A stretch of DNA of 11,614 nt from an uncultured bacterium (GCA_905215035.1 CAJMOJ010000060.1:1-11614), one strand, 5' to 3'. Shown: positions 1 to 7,675, numbered from the stretch's first letter. Notes: generated from the letters alone by a model not told the origin. Program-made: numbers and translations.

Positions 1-126
1 TGATGCTTGAAAGAAGCTGATTGATGTCTTTGATTGATCGTGTTGGTGCAAGATATTAACTAATGGTGTTGGCGGAAAATACTAATAAGTGCCAGCCTGA
101 ATAGCTGCAATATAAATACTGTTAAT

Positions 127-158
127 AGGATAGGAGGTCGTTCAAGGCCTCCTATCTT
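127..158 (+). terminator. Strong hairpin, probable transcription terminator
   Basis: An inverted repeat pairs GATAGGAGGTC (129-139) with GGCCTCCTATC (146-156) around a 6-nt loop. This gives 11 base pairs including one G-T wobble, and two more weak pairs extend it to 127-158. It is followed by TTGTGGTTT, a poor but T-containing tail. It probably ends a transcript coming from the left of the window. The tail is weaker than a canonical rho-independent terminator, so a role as an mRNA-end or regulatory structure is possible. Confidence 0.45.
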
Positions 159-246
159 GTGGTTTATGCTGAACTAGTATTCGATGTTTGCATTGCTTCA
201 ATACGTATCGCACATCAACAAGCAATGAATGTAGTACGTGAAGACT

Positions 247-309
247 GAGGCGGCGACGGAGAAGCCTAGAGCTGCAACAGAGCAGTTTAGCGCTGCGATG
301 GGGATAATG
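247..309. repeat. Degenerate 21-nt triplicate before the LysR start
   Basis: Three consecutive 21-base segments (247-267, 268-288, 289-309) align without gaps. Neighbouring copies share roughly 12 of 21 positions, mainly a GC-x-GC-x-A core and purine-rich flanks. The array ends just before the LysR ATG, overlapping the probable ribosome binding site. It could be an old tandem duplication, a set of helically phased operator half-sites (21 nt is about two helical turns), or chance. Confidence 0.25.
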
Positions 310-317
310 GGGGAGTC

Positions 318-1247
318 ATGAAAACCGATCACCTGTATTACTTTAAGTGTCTTGCTGAGGTACTCAACTATACGCAAGCGTCCCAAAAGCTCTACATCGG
401 ACAGCCAACGCTCTCGTCTGCTATCAAAAATCTCGAAAATGAGATTGGCGCGATGCTTTTTATGCGCAACAAAGGCTCCCATATTGAGCTTACTGAGGCA
501 GGCGTGTGCTTCTACAATCAGGTGACGCTTGCCCTGCAGAATCTGGAAAAGGGCATCAATATGGCGCAAGAAGCGTCGGGCTCAACCCATGAAGTCATCA
601 GGCTAGGGGCGCTCTATTGTATGCAAGGCCGTGCGTGGTCGCAGGCGCTCAATCAGTTCAAACAGCAGTGTGATATCAACTTTCGGATTGAGATCGAACA
701 CGCGTATTCTCCTGAGCTGATCAGAAAGCTCCGATCCGGTGCGCTTGATGTTGCGTTCGCCAGTCATGTCCCCGGCGATACTGATATGCGCCACGTGTTT
801 TGCCGCACGCAGCCCCTCGTGCTGGGGGTTCACGTCAATCATCCTCTGGCCAAGCGAGAAAGCGTGTCGCTCGCTGATCTGCAGGGGGAGCGGATTTATA
901 CCTACGCCGAGAGTTCGCCTGTTACCGGTGCGCTCGAAGAGCTGATCAACAAATATGATCTTACGGTGCGGCAAAGTTACTTTGATGAGGTATCAATGTC
1001 GTCGCTTGTGGCAGCGGACGAGAACAACGTTGCGCTTTTCTGCTACTCCTTTTTATGCGATGCGTTTGACGAAGTGGTATGTATTCCCGTGAGCGATGTA
1101 CCTGCTGACTTCCATAAGATTTACATGGTCTACAAGCGTGATCAATACCAACTAAGAGTCGTGCAAGAATTTATCGACTTCATGAGTGAGTTCATGATCA
1201 CGGATACTTTCAAAGAACTCTCAACGTTTAAGGATCGTTTAACTTAA
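318..1247 (+). CDS. LysR-type transcriptional regulator
   Basis: A complete 309-residue protein, the usual length for the LysR family. Residues about 2-60 form the winged helix-turn-helix: the recognition region reads QASQKLYIGQPTLSSAIKNLE and is followed by the typical ...LF.R...I.LTEAG segment. Residues about 93-295 form the periplasmic-binding-protein-like effector domain (GALDVAFAS, VNHPLAKRE, then the DFHKIYMVYKRD strand region). The start is the ATG preceded closely by GGGGGAG (309-315), only 2 nt away, which is tight but usable. LysR regulators usually control a nearby, often divergent, gene; any such target lies left of this window. The 3' end converges with the ATPase gene at 1262, leaving 14 bases between stop codons. 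A decayed fragment related to its C-terminus lies at 3310-3518. The ligand cannot be told from sequence. Confidence 0.95.
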   Translation: MKTDHLYYFKCLAEVLNYTQASQKLYIGQPTLSSAIKNLENEIGAMLFMRNKGSHIELTEAGVCFYNQVTLALQNLEKGINMAQEASGSTHEVIRLGALYCMQGRAWSQALNQFKQQCDINFRIEIEHAYSPELIRKLRSGALDVAFASHVPGDTDMRHVFCRTQPLVLGVHVNHPLAKRESVSLADLQGERIYTYAESSPVTGALEELINKYDLTVRQSYFDEVSMSSLVAADENNVALFCYSFLCDAFDEVVCIPVSDVPADFHKIYMVYKRDQYQLRVVQEFIDFMSEFMITDTFKELSTFKDRLT

Positions 1248-1261
1248 GCGCATTTAGTCTA

Positions 1262-2152
1262 TTAGGGGGCAAGGCAAGTAATTGGAATAACAAAAACACC
1301 GTCTTCTCGTTGATATGCATATGAGCCAAGGCCTTCAATGATTGCGAGAAAAGCTGGTGGCTGAGTACCTGAAGTAACGAGTTTATTCTTTAATTGGAGA
1401 AGATTTTTTGCAGCTTGATCTGCCTGGTTGTGACTAAGTTTAATCTCAAGTGCCGCCCATGTACCATCATATGATTCGATGATAGTGTCTACTTCCAAGT
1501 CGATTTTATCGCGATAATAATATACATGTGACTCCGCGACTTCAGCATAGACAAGCAGATCTCTCATACATAAGCACTCAAAAAGAAATCCGAGTGTTTT
1601 CATGTCCTTGAGAAGTTTTTGAGGTGTTGCGCCCAATATGGCGGCTGGGAGTGAGGGGTCAACATAATGATATTTTGGTCGTTTATTGATACGTATTGAG
1701 GAGCGTATATTTGGCGACCATGCAGGTATTTTTTCAATAACAAAAATTCGTTTGAGAGTTTGGAGATAATCGTCGGTAGTTTCCTTTGAAAGGGTTTCAC
1801 CAGAAGCTTCGGCTGTCATGTCTCGAATCATTGTTTTGGTTGTAGTTGCTTGTTCGGTGTTACGGGCTAATGAATGTATGAGACGTTGAACTTTTTGAGG
1901 ATCACGTGCTATTCCGTCAACACGAGAGAGATTATCCGATGCAATCTGTTGTACATAATTGCGCGCAAGACGTGCTACACGGTGTAATTCGAGATCTTGT
2001 ACGGCAGGCCAGCCTCCGCGCACAACAAAAGAACAAATATCATCCAAGGTTGTTTCTGGCGCAATTGCGTGAGGATTTACCCCTTCGAATAATGCCCTAA
2101 GAGAAACTTCGCTATTTGACACACCTGATTCAGATAGCGTCATAGGATGCAT
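1262..2152 (-). pseudogene. DUF4143 C-terminal part of a split AAA+ ATPase
   Basis: This 296-residue frame is the C-terminal two thirds of an ATPase of the AAA_14/DUF4143 type. It begins MHPMTLSESG, the segment that in this family follows directly on the GRI-x-K-x-R strand ending the upstream frame, so the two pieces were one protein. It contains the RGGWPA motif (45-50), a helical region, and a DUF4143 restriction-endonuclease-like fold: FLFE (189-192), DLEVD (218-222) and E236-x-K238 in LEIKLS. Proteins of this family are common in accessory DNA and are proposed to act as toxin-like or defence-associated ATPases, but their roles are mostly unproven. An internal ATG sits exactly where the frame could restart, so a separate polypeptide is possible. 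It lacks a P-loop and would not bind ATP alone. Confidence 0.85.
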
Positions 2153-2556
2153 CGGATTTTTTCAATGCGTCCAACTCCGCTGTGATGTGGTTTTTCCTCG
2201 CGTGGGACAGCTGAGCCGGGCAGAATAAAAGTATCTTGCTTTCCGCTTCTGTCAATGTCGTTGCGGACTGCGTCCCAAAGTGCCGGAACTTCTTGCCATT
2301 CATCGATCAAGCGTGGATGAGCTCCTTTGAGTATCTGATCTGGCGCTATCTGTGCAAGTTCCCGATTTTGAAAAGCCCTTTCAGGCTCCAGGAGACTTAT
2401 TTCACTATTGCAAAGGGTTCTTCCTGTCCAGGTTTTTCCACAATATTTAGGCCCCTCAATGCAGACAGCTCCAAAATCGTGCATATCTTCAAAAATACGT
2501 CTATCGAGGATGCGCGGAATATAGTTTTCGTTAACTAGTTTGCCTCGAATACCCAT
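2140..2556 (-). pseudogene. AAA_14 N-terminal part of a split ATPase
   Basis: A 138-residue frame with the ATP-binding half of an AAA_14/DUF4143 protein. The P-loop is GPKYCGKT (35-42), the Walker B-like motif is RLIDEWQEVP (82-91) and the sensor region is ILPGSAVP (111-118), where family members typically have T rather than P before GSAVP. The ATG is well placed: AAGGAAG (2562-2568 as seen on the opposite strand) lies 5 nt upstream. The natural sequence breaks after GRIEKIR; three residues (CIL) follow and then a stop at 2140. The downstream frame resumes at once with MHPMTL, so a one-base deletion (or two-base insertion) near 2150-2163 explains the split. A run of six A on the coding strand at 2157-2162 is a plausible slip site. 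Joined, the two parts would give about 435 residues, normal for the family. Confidence 0.85.
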
Positions 2557-2942
2557 TTTTACTTCCTTTAAAATGCTTTATAAAAGCGCTGTTAGATAGA
2601 TAGTTTTTAGATCATCCTTCTTTTTGTCCGTATTTTACTCTTCTTTTTGTCCATCGATTTTGCCTGGCATGAATCTATCAGACCTTGTAGACAACCCTCG
2701 TTAGTGATAGCGACACTAGGCGTGTTATTAGATGCGGGAGTATAGATGGCAACATAAAACGCAAAGGGCGCTTGAGTTCTTAAGATGCCTCTAATCGTAT
2801 TCTAGATAATAGCGATTATTGATTATTCGCATGCTTAGTTAGTGCTATTTTTACTGAAGTTAACACCCTTTTCATCAAGGTGTACACTTCGCTTCGGTTC
2901 TCTTTTGCATCAATGTGCGTACCTCCTAAAACAAAACAAACT
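2557..2942. other. Gene-free stretch upstream of the ATPase gene
   Basis: No intact gene is seen. The left end carries the ribosome binding site and presumably the promoter of the minus-strand ATPase; a TATAAA-like box lies on the minus strand within the near-palindrome at 2575-2587. Direct repeats at 2616-2652 are listed separately. A bulged hairpin (ACACCCTT / AAGGTGT) lies near 2863-2884. Translation in all frames gave only short stop-interrupted pieces; if an istA remnant exists here I could not recognise it. Confidence 0.4.
2616..2652. repeat. Direct repeat pair, possible IS21-type left end
   Basis: The 13-mer CTTCTTTTTGTCC occurs at 2617-2629 and exactly again at 2640-2652, a period of 23 nt. 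IS21-family elements typically have multiple direct copies of a short sequence at their ends, often containing TGTCC and starting with TG. Because an istB remnant in plus orientation follows at 2943, these repeats may be the left terminus of that element. No matching right end was seen. They also lie upstream of the minus-strand ATPase gene, so an operator role is the alternative. Confidence 0.35.
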
Positions 2943-3303
2943 TGCAAACATGATCTTAAGACGCTTTATGTACGTATGTCTGACATACTTTCATGTCGTG
3001 ATGAAAAGATGACTTCTGACTAGACAAAGAAAAAGTTCTCGTTAAGTACGCTTCTTACAAAATGCTGATAATTGATGAGTGCTTAGCCGATGCGCCTAAT
3101 CCTGATCAGATGCATTTCTTACTTGAGTTTACTGAGCGTCTCTATGATAATTTGTCAACGATTTATTGCTTACAACACTCAGTTAATAAGTGGTACAAAC
3201 TATGGTTAGTAGCACTTATGCAAAATCAGTAATGGATCGCATTGTTCACAGTAGCATACGCATAGATATGGGAGAGTTGATGGCAAAAAGAAGCAATAGC
3301 TAA
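2943..3303 (+). pseudogene. istB: Degenerate IS21-family istB (ATP-binding transposition helper)
   Basis: Three successive frames together read like the second half of IstB. First frame (2943-3020): CKHDLKTLYVRMSDIL, matching the family's AC...T.YVR..DLL region. Second frame (about 3023-3205): YKMLIIDECL (Walker B region, normally LLIIDEWL), then FLLEFTERLYDNLSTIYCLQ, and HSVNKWY. Third frame (about 3208-3303): YAKSVMDRIVHSSIRIDMGE, the typical C-terminal A-x-MDRIVH-x-S-x-R-I segment, ending at TAA. The N-terminal P-loop half is absent or unrecognisable, and at least two frameshifts separate the pieces, so it cannot be functional. IstB is the AAA+ helper of the IstA transposase. It marks an old insertion in this region. 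Confidence 0.75.
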
Positions 3304-3309
3304 GTGCGT

Positions 3310-3518
3310 GCCTTGGTGATAGCGCCGCTCACTTTGCGTGCAAATAATCAGTATATTCAAATTTGCGATGCCTCTGTCGATTTTCATAAGGTTTATGTAG
3401 GGTACAAGCATGATTAAGATCAACAATATATGGTACAAGCATCTACCGATTTATGAACGAGATCATGATCGCTGATACGTACAAAGATCCTTCAATTGAA
3501 CATATGCTTCGTTTTTAG
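3310..3518 (+). pseudogene. Decayed 3' end of a second LysR-type regulator
   Basis: Directly after the istB remnant, one frame reads ALVIAPLTLRANN and then DFHKVYVGYKHD, a stop, and DQQYMVQ; a frameshift near 3447 continues as FMNEIMIADTYKDPS and ends at TAG (3516-3518). Aligned without gaps to the C-terminus of the intact LysR protein at 318-1247, it matches DFHK-x-Y-x-x-YK-x-D, then VQ...DFM-x-E-x-MI-x-DT-x-K. It is therefore a fragment of a related regulator gene, with one nonsense codon and one frameshift. The 5' portion is missing, consistent with loss or disruption at the IS junction. It is non-functional. Confidence 0.7.
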
Positions 3519-3757
3519 ATTGGAAGTTAGAATATCAAGATTGAAATCAGTTAAAAGACTAGTGCTTGTTTGTTTACTTTAACCTTTAAACGATGAGCGA
3601 ATAAAATGCGTACTGTATATTATTTGTTTGTTGACCCTATTACTTTGCATTTTTCTATGTCTTCTACTCTTGCTACTGCATTGCTTCTCTATAGTAATTA
3701 ATTCGTCCCTTGCGCATTTCATGGAGCCGATCCAGATATTCCATGGTCAGGTTATTT
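3519..3757. other. AT-rich spacer with the probable frameshifted tail of the zinc-finger gene
   Basis: On the minus strand, the frame offset by one from the zinc-finger gene is open from about 3790 down to a TAG at 3673-3675. It reads GTAFDIRNNLTMEYLDRL followed by HEMRKGRINYYREAMQ, a charged, helical, protein-like stretch. This looks like the original C-terminus of that gene, shifted by an indel. The remaining 3519-3672 shows nothing recognisable. The plus-strand open frame at 3628-3861 is antisense to this and looks like a shadow. Confidence 0.5.
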
Positions 3758-4639
3758 CTAATGTCGAATGCGGTTCCTTGCTGCTTCACGTTGATTGCGC
3801 TTGGTTTGGCGATTTTTGCATTTTGTACAACAATATTTTGAGTCACTATCTGGCCTCGTAGATATCGATTCTGGTTGTTTTCTTTTAAAAATACGCCTGC
3901 AGCCTTTACAAGCGCATTCTTTCCATTGAGCAGTATCTGTAAATGCTGAGATTAATTGATTGCATATTGCGGATGTGAGAAGCCCACGCGCTTCAAGTGT
4001 TTCTCCCTGTTTGTCCCATATTACAGAATCTGTAAGAGTGTAGAGAGATAAGCGTTGTGGGTTACAGGCAGCAGAGTTCACTGTTCGCAAAACGTCAGCA
4101 ACCAAAGTGGTGTTTTCTATGTTATTTCCATAAACAAGGGTATTTACGCATATTTTAAGCACTTCAATGGAGTGATGTAACTCTTCATTAGAAATAAAAC
4201 TTAGACGTGGACTGCCGAAAGATGTAAAAAAATATCCGGCTCCCACTTCTTTAGGTTGTGGCATCGGTACAAAAACTCGGGCATGTTCTTCTGTTGCTGT
4301 AATGCCACACAAATCACGCATTTCTTCAGAAAGATACGAGAGATTGCGAAATGGATGATACGGAATGCCCCATTTGCTTACAAAATCATGCAAATCTCTT
4401 GGATCTTTAAGCGAAAGATCCATTAACTGATGATTCCAAAACTCTACTGGAATCGAAGAAACCTGCTTTTCAGGCCATAACAAAAGACCGTGGCCATAAT
4501 CTCGTACCTTTCCGACAGCCCAAGTGAGAGGAGAAGTACACACATACGTAGTGGTGTCTTTTTCTGGTAAGTCGAAGACTTTAACAATCTGCCTTTCGTT
4601 GAAAAGCGGTTTATCTAGATGTCTAAGATCTCTATTCAA
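3758..4639 (-). CDS. CGNR-like zinc-finger protein, probably frameshifted near its C-terminus
   Basis: A 293-residue protein of unknown function. Residues about 240-290 carry a zinc-ribbon like that of CGNR proteins: C242-x4-C247 followed by F251, then YCCTKCKNR (269-277) with ligands at C270 or C271 and C274, and an Arg/Lys-rich tail. The family consensus has C-G-N-R where this one has C-K-N-R. The first 235 residues show no motif I know; CGNR proteins generally have a separate N-terminal sensing domain and are thought to be regulators. The start is TTG (4637-4639), supported by AGGGTGA 4 nt upstream and by no in-frame ATG nearby. The annotated end cuts off soon after the zinc finger, while a one-base-shifted frame continues for about 30 plausible residues to 3673. 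Its expression and role are uncertain. Confidence 0.75.
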   Translation of the reverse strand: MNRDLRHLDKPLFNERQIVKVFDLPEKDTTTYVCTSPLTWAVGKVRDYGHGLLLWPEKQVSSIPVEFWNHQLMDLSLKDPRDLHDFVSKWGIPYHPFRNLSYLSEEMRDLCGITATEEHARVFVPMPQPKEVGAGYFFTSFGSPRLSFISNEELHHSIEVLKICVNTLVYGNNIENTTLVADVLRTVNSAACNPQRLSLYTLTDSVIWDKQGETLEARGLLTSAICNQLISAFTDTAQWKECACKGCRRIFKRKQPESISTRPDSDSKYCCTKCKNRQTKRNQREAARNRIRH

Positions 4640-4643
4640 AATG

Positions 4644-4650
4644 TCACCCT
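4644..4650 (-). promoter_or_regulatory. Ribosome binding site supporting a TTG start
   Basis: On the minus strand AGGGTGA lies 4 nt before TTG at 4637-4639. A GTG inside this motif is out of frame and runs into TGA, so TTG is the best start for the zinc-finger gene. Confidence 0.5.
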
Positions 4651-5149
4651 AAAAATTATTGTGATTGATGACTTACTATGGTTCATACTATAGAGGCGAT
4701 TAAGAACGGAGTCAATGTAATGATGCAAGGTGATTAGAAATGATAGTCACTATGCAGGGATACTAGCAGTTTAGTTTCCAAGTGACATTGATTTGCAAAA
4801 TTAGAATGTTTCTCTGTTAACTACATCGGCGCAAAAAGAATGTCGTATTTTTGTATAGTTGCCAAATTGTTTTTTAGGATGGAGTGATGAATTTATTCAA
4901 ACCAACTTAAACATGAATTAATAAAATGATTGAAGATACATTAAGTAATAATCCCTGCAAGAATTGAACGATGCATCTTATTAAACTCCGGGCAAACAAA
5001 TCTAAAATATACAAAATGTAGTATATGAAAAATAGTGTAAACAATATGAAGTGTATTTCAGGGTTTATTATTTCACGTTGCTTATTTAACAATGTGTGAA
5101 AACAAAGTAATAGAATGTGCTGTTTGAGTCGGAATAAGAAGGAGATGTA
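4651..5149. other. AT-rich divergent intergenic region before the helicase-nuclease gene
   Basis: About 500 bases separate the divergent zinc-finger and helicase genes and must hold both promoters. No convincing -35/-10 pair could be fixed. A perfect inverted repeat ATATAC / GTATAT with an 8-nt spacer sits at 5007-5026 and could be an operator. A tiny 7-codon frame (ATG 4887 to TAA 4910), preceded by GGATGGAG, has a good ribosome binding site but no recognisable product. The minus-strand open frame at 4907-5224 is hydrophobic and AT-driven, and overlaps the helicase start; I do not regard it as a gene. Confidence 0.4.
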
Positions 5150-7675
5150 ATGATTACGTTTGGAAATATAAAAGCGAATAAGACCACTAAAGATTTTGAT
5201 CCTATAAGCATATTTAAGCGACAACCAAAACCAGCATATATGAATGACTTATTTATGACGCAAGCAGAAGTTCTTCGCGCATGGTTTGAGAAAAGAAATA
5301 CCTATTTAGATACTGTAATTAAAATGAATACTGGCAGTGGGAAAACAATTGTTGGTTTATTAATTGCTTTGTCAAGCGTATTGGAATTGCAAAAATGTGC
5401 TCTGTATTTAGTAGAGAGTAAACAGCTTGCAAGCCAGGTAGCGAATCAAGCTAGTGACATTGGAATTAAAACCGAAATATACAACGGAAGATCGTCGCTT
5501 CATAAAATAAATGCAAAGGAAACTCCTATATTAATTGCGACATATCAGGCCTTGTTTAATGGGAAGACTGTTTTTGGATTAGACGGTCAAGACTCTTCAA
5601 AGGATTTCGGCACAATAATAGTAGACGATGCTCATGCCTCGTTTTCTACAATAAATGATGGGTTCACGCTTAAGATTCACGCTGAAGACTCAATTGAACT
5701 TTATAAAAATCTGTGCAATGTATTCGAAGAAGATTTTATCGCGTGTGAGCGTCAAGCAACTTTTGATGATTTTTTAAATGGAGTACAAACCTCTTCAAGT
5801 GATTTTCTGGAGGTGCCATTTTGGGCATGGGTGGATAAGTGCCAAAGAGTTTATTCGATGATTGCCGATGCATCTAGAGAAGCGTTAGTTAAAGCGGGGT
5901 GTAAAACACATGAATCGCTTAAGTTTTCATGGCCATTAATCATGAATGGATTGAAGTATTGTCGTGGAGTGATTACACGAGAGGGGTTCTATATCGTTCC
6001 GTATATTCCGGATTTAAGCAGATTCACAACTTATGCAAAAGCAAGAAGAAGAGTATATATGTCAGCAACATTTGCAGATAATAGCTCGTTGATTAGGGCG
6101 TATGGCTTAAAGAAACCAGAGGAATTGCATACTATTACATCAAGCTCAACAGTGGGAGCTGGAAGAAAAATGGTTCTTTTTCAAGAAAAAGATGATGAGA
6201 GCTTAACTTGTCTTTTAGATGTAATGAGAAAGCAAGCAGAAGACAATAATGGCGTAATGGTTCTTGCAGCAAATGATGCAATAGCTGCAAGATGGGGAGA
6301 ACAAGACGTTGAATGGCCCAGAGGAGAAGAGATCACTGCGTTTATTGAACAGGTGAGGGATAATCCAAGAAAAACTCCTTTTGTTTTGTCAAATAGATAC
6401 AATGGCATAGATTTGCCAAATGAATCTTGTCGTTTATTAATCTTAGATGGTTTGCCGCAAGGTATAAGTATTTACGATAAGGTGAATGCGAAAGTTTTTT
6501 CTTCAAGTCATTTGACAAATAATCTTATGGCACAACGCATTGAACAAGGTTTTGGGCGTGGTACGCGTGGATCAGGCGATTACTGTGTCGTCGTGTTAAT
6601 TGGAGATAAATTATGTAGCTGGGTTAAAGATGGGGATAATCTGTCGCTTCTAACTTTAACGACGCAAGCGCAGATTCAGTTCGGGGTAGAGCTCCAAAAT
6701 CAGGTAAAAACACGGTCTGATTTTTTGGAGGCATTGCGTCTTGGCGTTAATAATGATCAGGGTTTTAGTGAAGCTTTAAGTTCCTTTGTTGAAGATTATG
6801 TTCAGCAAGTTGACGAAGCCAGTCATGATGAATTGAATACTTTTGCAGAAGGGGAGACCAAAATCATTCGTTCTTGGAGAAAAGGCGAAGAGGACAAGGC
6901 TCATCGAAAGGTAAATGAGCTAATAAGAAGAGAAGATTTAGATGCAGCTTTAAGGTCGTATCTACTTCAATTAGATGCTCATATCTACTATACAGAGAAT
7001 AAGCTAAAAGAAGCCTTTCGACAATATAGGCGGGCATATGCTCTTAATGATAATTTGACTAAGCCTAAAGTATTTAGTGGGATAACAATTTGCATACAAG
7101 CTGAACGAATCTTTAATAGATATGAATCTGGTGAATATTCAATATTCCTAGAACGATATAAGAAAGTAGATTTAGCGGAACTTGAAGCAAAGTCATTTGA
7201 GCGTTATTTGGAGACACTAGGTTACTTATTAGGATTTGAGTCAAAGAGGGAAGATATTCATGGAAAGGGGCCAGATGTTGTATGGCTGGATCACGAAAAC
7301 AAATGTGGAATAGCATTTGAGGCAAAAAGCTGCAAGAAGGAGGAAAATTTATTTAAAAAAAGTGAACATGGTCAATTGCTGGTTGCTGAAAAATGGTTAA
7401 ATCAACAATATCCTGATTATCGTCCTTATCCTATTTCAATCCACCCCAATAACTATGCAGAAGATAACGCAAATGCTCAAACCTCTCTTGTAATTACTCT
7501 TGAAAAACTCATGGATCTTCATAAAACTGTATTGGAATTAGAGCAATGTCTAAGTTGTAATTCATATACATCTATTGAGAAGAAGATTCATTGCGAAGAA
7601 TATATAACGAATAATAATTTAGCTTTGGGTGAGATAGTAAATAAGTATGCAGTACACTTTCGTTTAAAAGGATAG
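5150..7675 (+). CDS. SF2 helicase fused to a PD-(D/E)xK-type nuclease
   Basis: An 841-residue protein, cytoplasmic by composition. The helicase N-half has a Q-motif-like lead, a Walker A motif MNTGSGKT (59-66), IATYQALFNG (motif Ib-like, 129-138), motif II VDDAH (158-162; DDAH instead of DEAH) and motif III MSATF (304-308). The C-half has motif V SNRYNGIDLPN (414-424), LLILDGLP (429-436) and motif VI QGFGRGTRG (466-474), resembling DinG/XPD-type C-terminal domains. Residues about 595-640 look like TPR helices (YRRAYALND). The end has YLETLGYLLGFES, then GPD (707-709) and FEAK (723-726), a PD-(D/E)xK pattern with likely catalytic D709, E724 and K726. AAGGAG lies 5 nt before ATG. The gene stands alone, AT-rich and AGA/AAA-rich compared with its neighbours, suggesting transfer. 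A defence role is inferred, not shown. Confidence 0.9.
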   Translation: MITFGNIKANKTTKDFDPISIFKRQPKPAYMNDLFMTQAEVLRAWFEKRNTYLDTVIKMNTGSGKTIVGLLIALSSVLELQKCALYLVESKQLASQVANQASDIGIKTEIYNGRSSLHKINAKETPILIATYQALFNGKTVFGLDGQDSSKDFGTIIVDDAHASFSTINDGFTLKIHAEDSIELYKNLCNVFEEDFIACERQATFDDFLNGVQTSSSDFLEVPFWAWVDKCQRVYSMIADASREALVKAGCKTHESLKFSWPLIMNGLKYCRGVITREGFYIVPYIPDLSRFTTYAKARRRVYMSATFADNSSLIRAYGLKKPEELHTITSSSTVGAGRKMVLFQEKDDESLTCLLDVMRKQAEDNNGVMVLAANDAIAARWGEQDVEWPRGEEITAFIEQVRDNPRKTPFVLSNRYNGIDLPNESCRLLILDGLPQGISIYDKVNAKVFSSSHLTNNLMAQRIEQGFGRGTRGSGDYCVVVLIGDKLCSWVKDGDNLSLLTLTTQAQIQFGVELQNQVKTRSDFLEALRLGVNNDQGFSEALSSFVEDYVQQVDEASHDELNTFAEGETKIIRSWRKGEEDKAHRKVNELIRREDLDAALRSYLLQLDAHIYYTENKLKEAFRQYRRAYALNDNLTKPKVFSGITICIQAERIFNRYESGEYSIFLERYKKVDLAELEAKSFERYLETLGYLLGFESKREDIHGKGPDVVWLDHENKCGIAFEAKSCKKEENLFKKSEHGQLLVAEKWLNQQYPDYRPYPISIHPNNYAEDNANAQTSLVITLEKLMDLHKTVLELEQCLSCNSYTSIEKKIHCEEYITNNNLALGEIVNKYAVHFRLKG

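Larger units (their letters stand above)
1..317. other. Upstream non-coding region of the LysR gene
   Basis: No convincing coding region is seen on either strand. The first 60 bases have early stops in all three plus frames. A minus-strand open frame over 198-569 lies mostly antisense to the LysR gene and looks like a shadow. The stretch holds a strong hairpin near 127-158 and a degenerate 21-nt triplicate at 247-309, listed separately. The promoter of the LysR gene should lie between them, but I could not pick convincing -35 and -10 boxes. Confidence 0.5.

Noticed and set aside
198..569. Minus-strand open frame of 123 codons
   Set aside because: Mostly antisense to the intact LysR gene, with no ribosome binding site and no family resemblance.
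603..974. Minus-strand open frame of 123 codons inside the LysR gene
   Set aside because: Fully antisense to a clear LysR effector domain; typical shadow of a mid-GC gene.
3226..3438. Minus-strand frame of 70 codons
   Set aside because: Antisense to the istB and LysR remnants, which have recognisable motifs on the plus strand.
3628..3861. Plus-strand frame with a hydrophobic start
   Set aside because: Antisense to the zinc-finger gene and its shifted tail; no supporting ribosome binding site.
4907..5224. Hydrophobic minus-strand frame of 105 codons
   Set aside because: Composition reflects AT-rich intergenic DNA, and it overlaps the well-supported start of the helicase gene.
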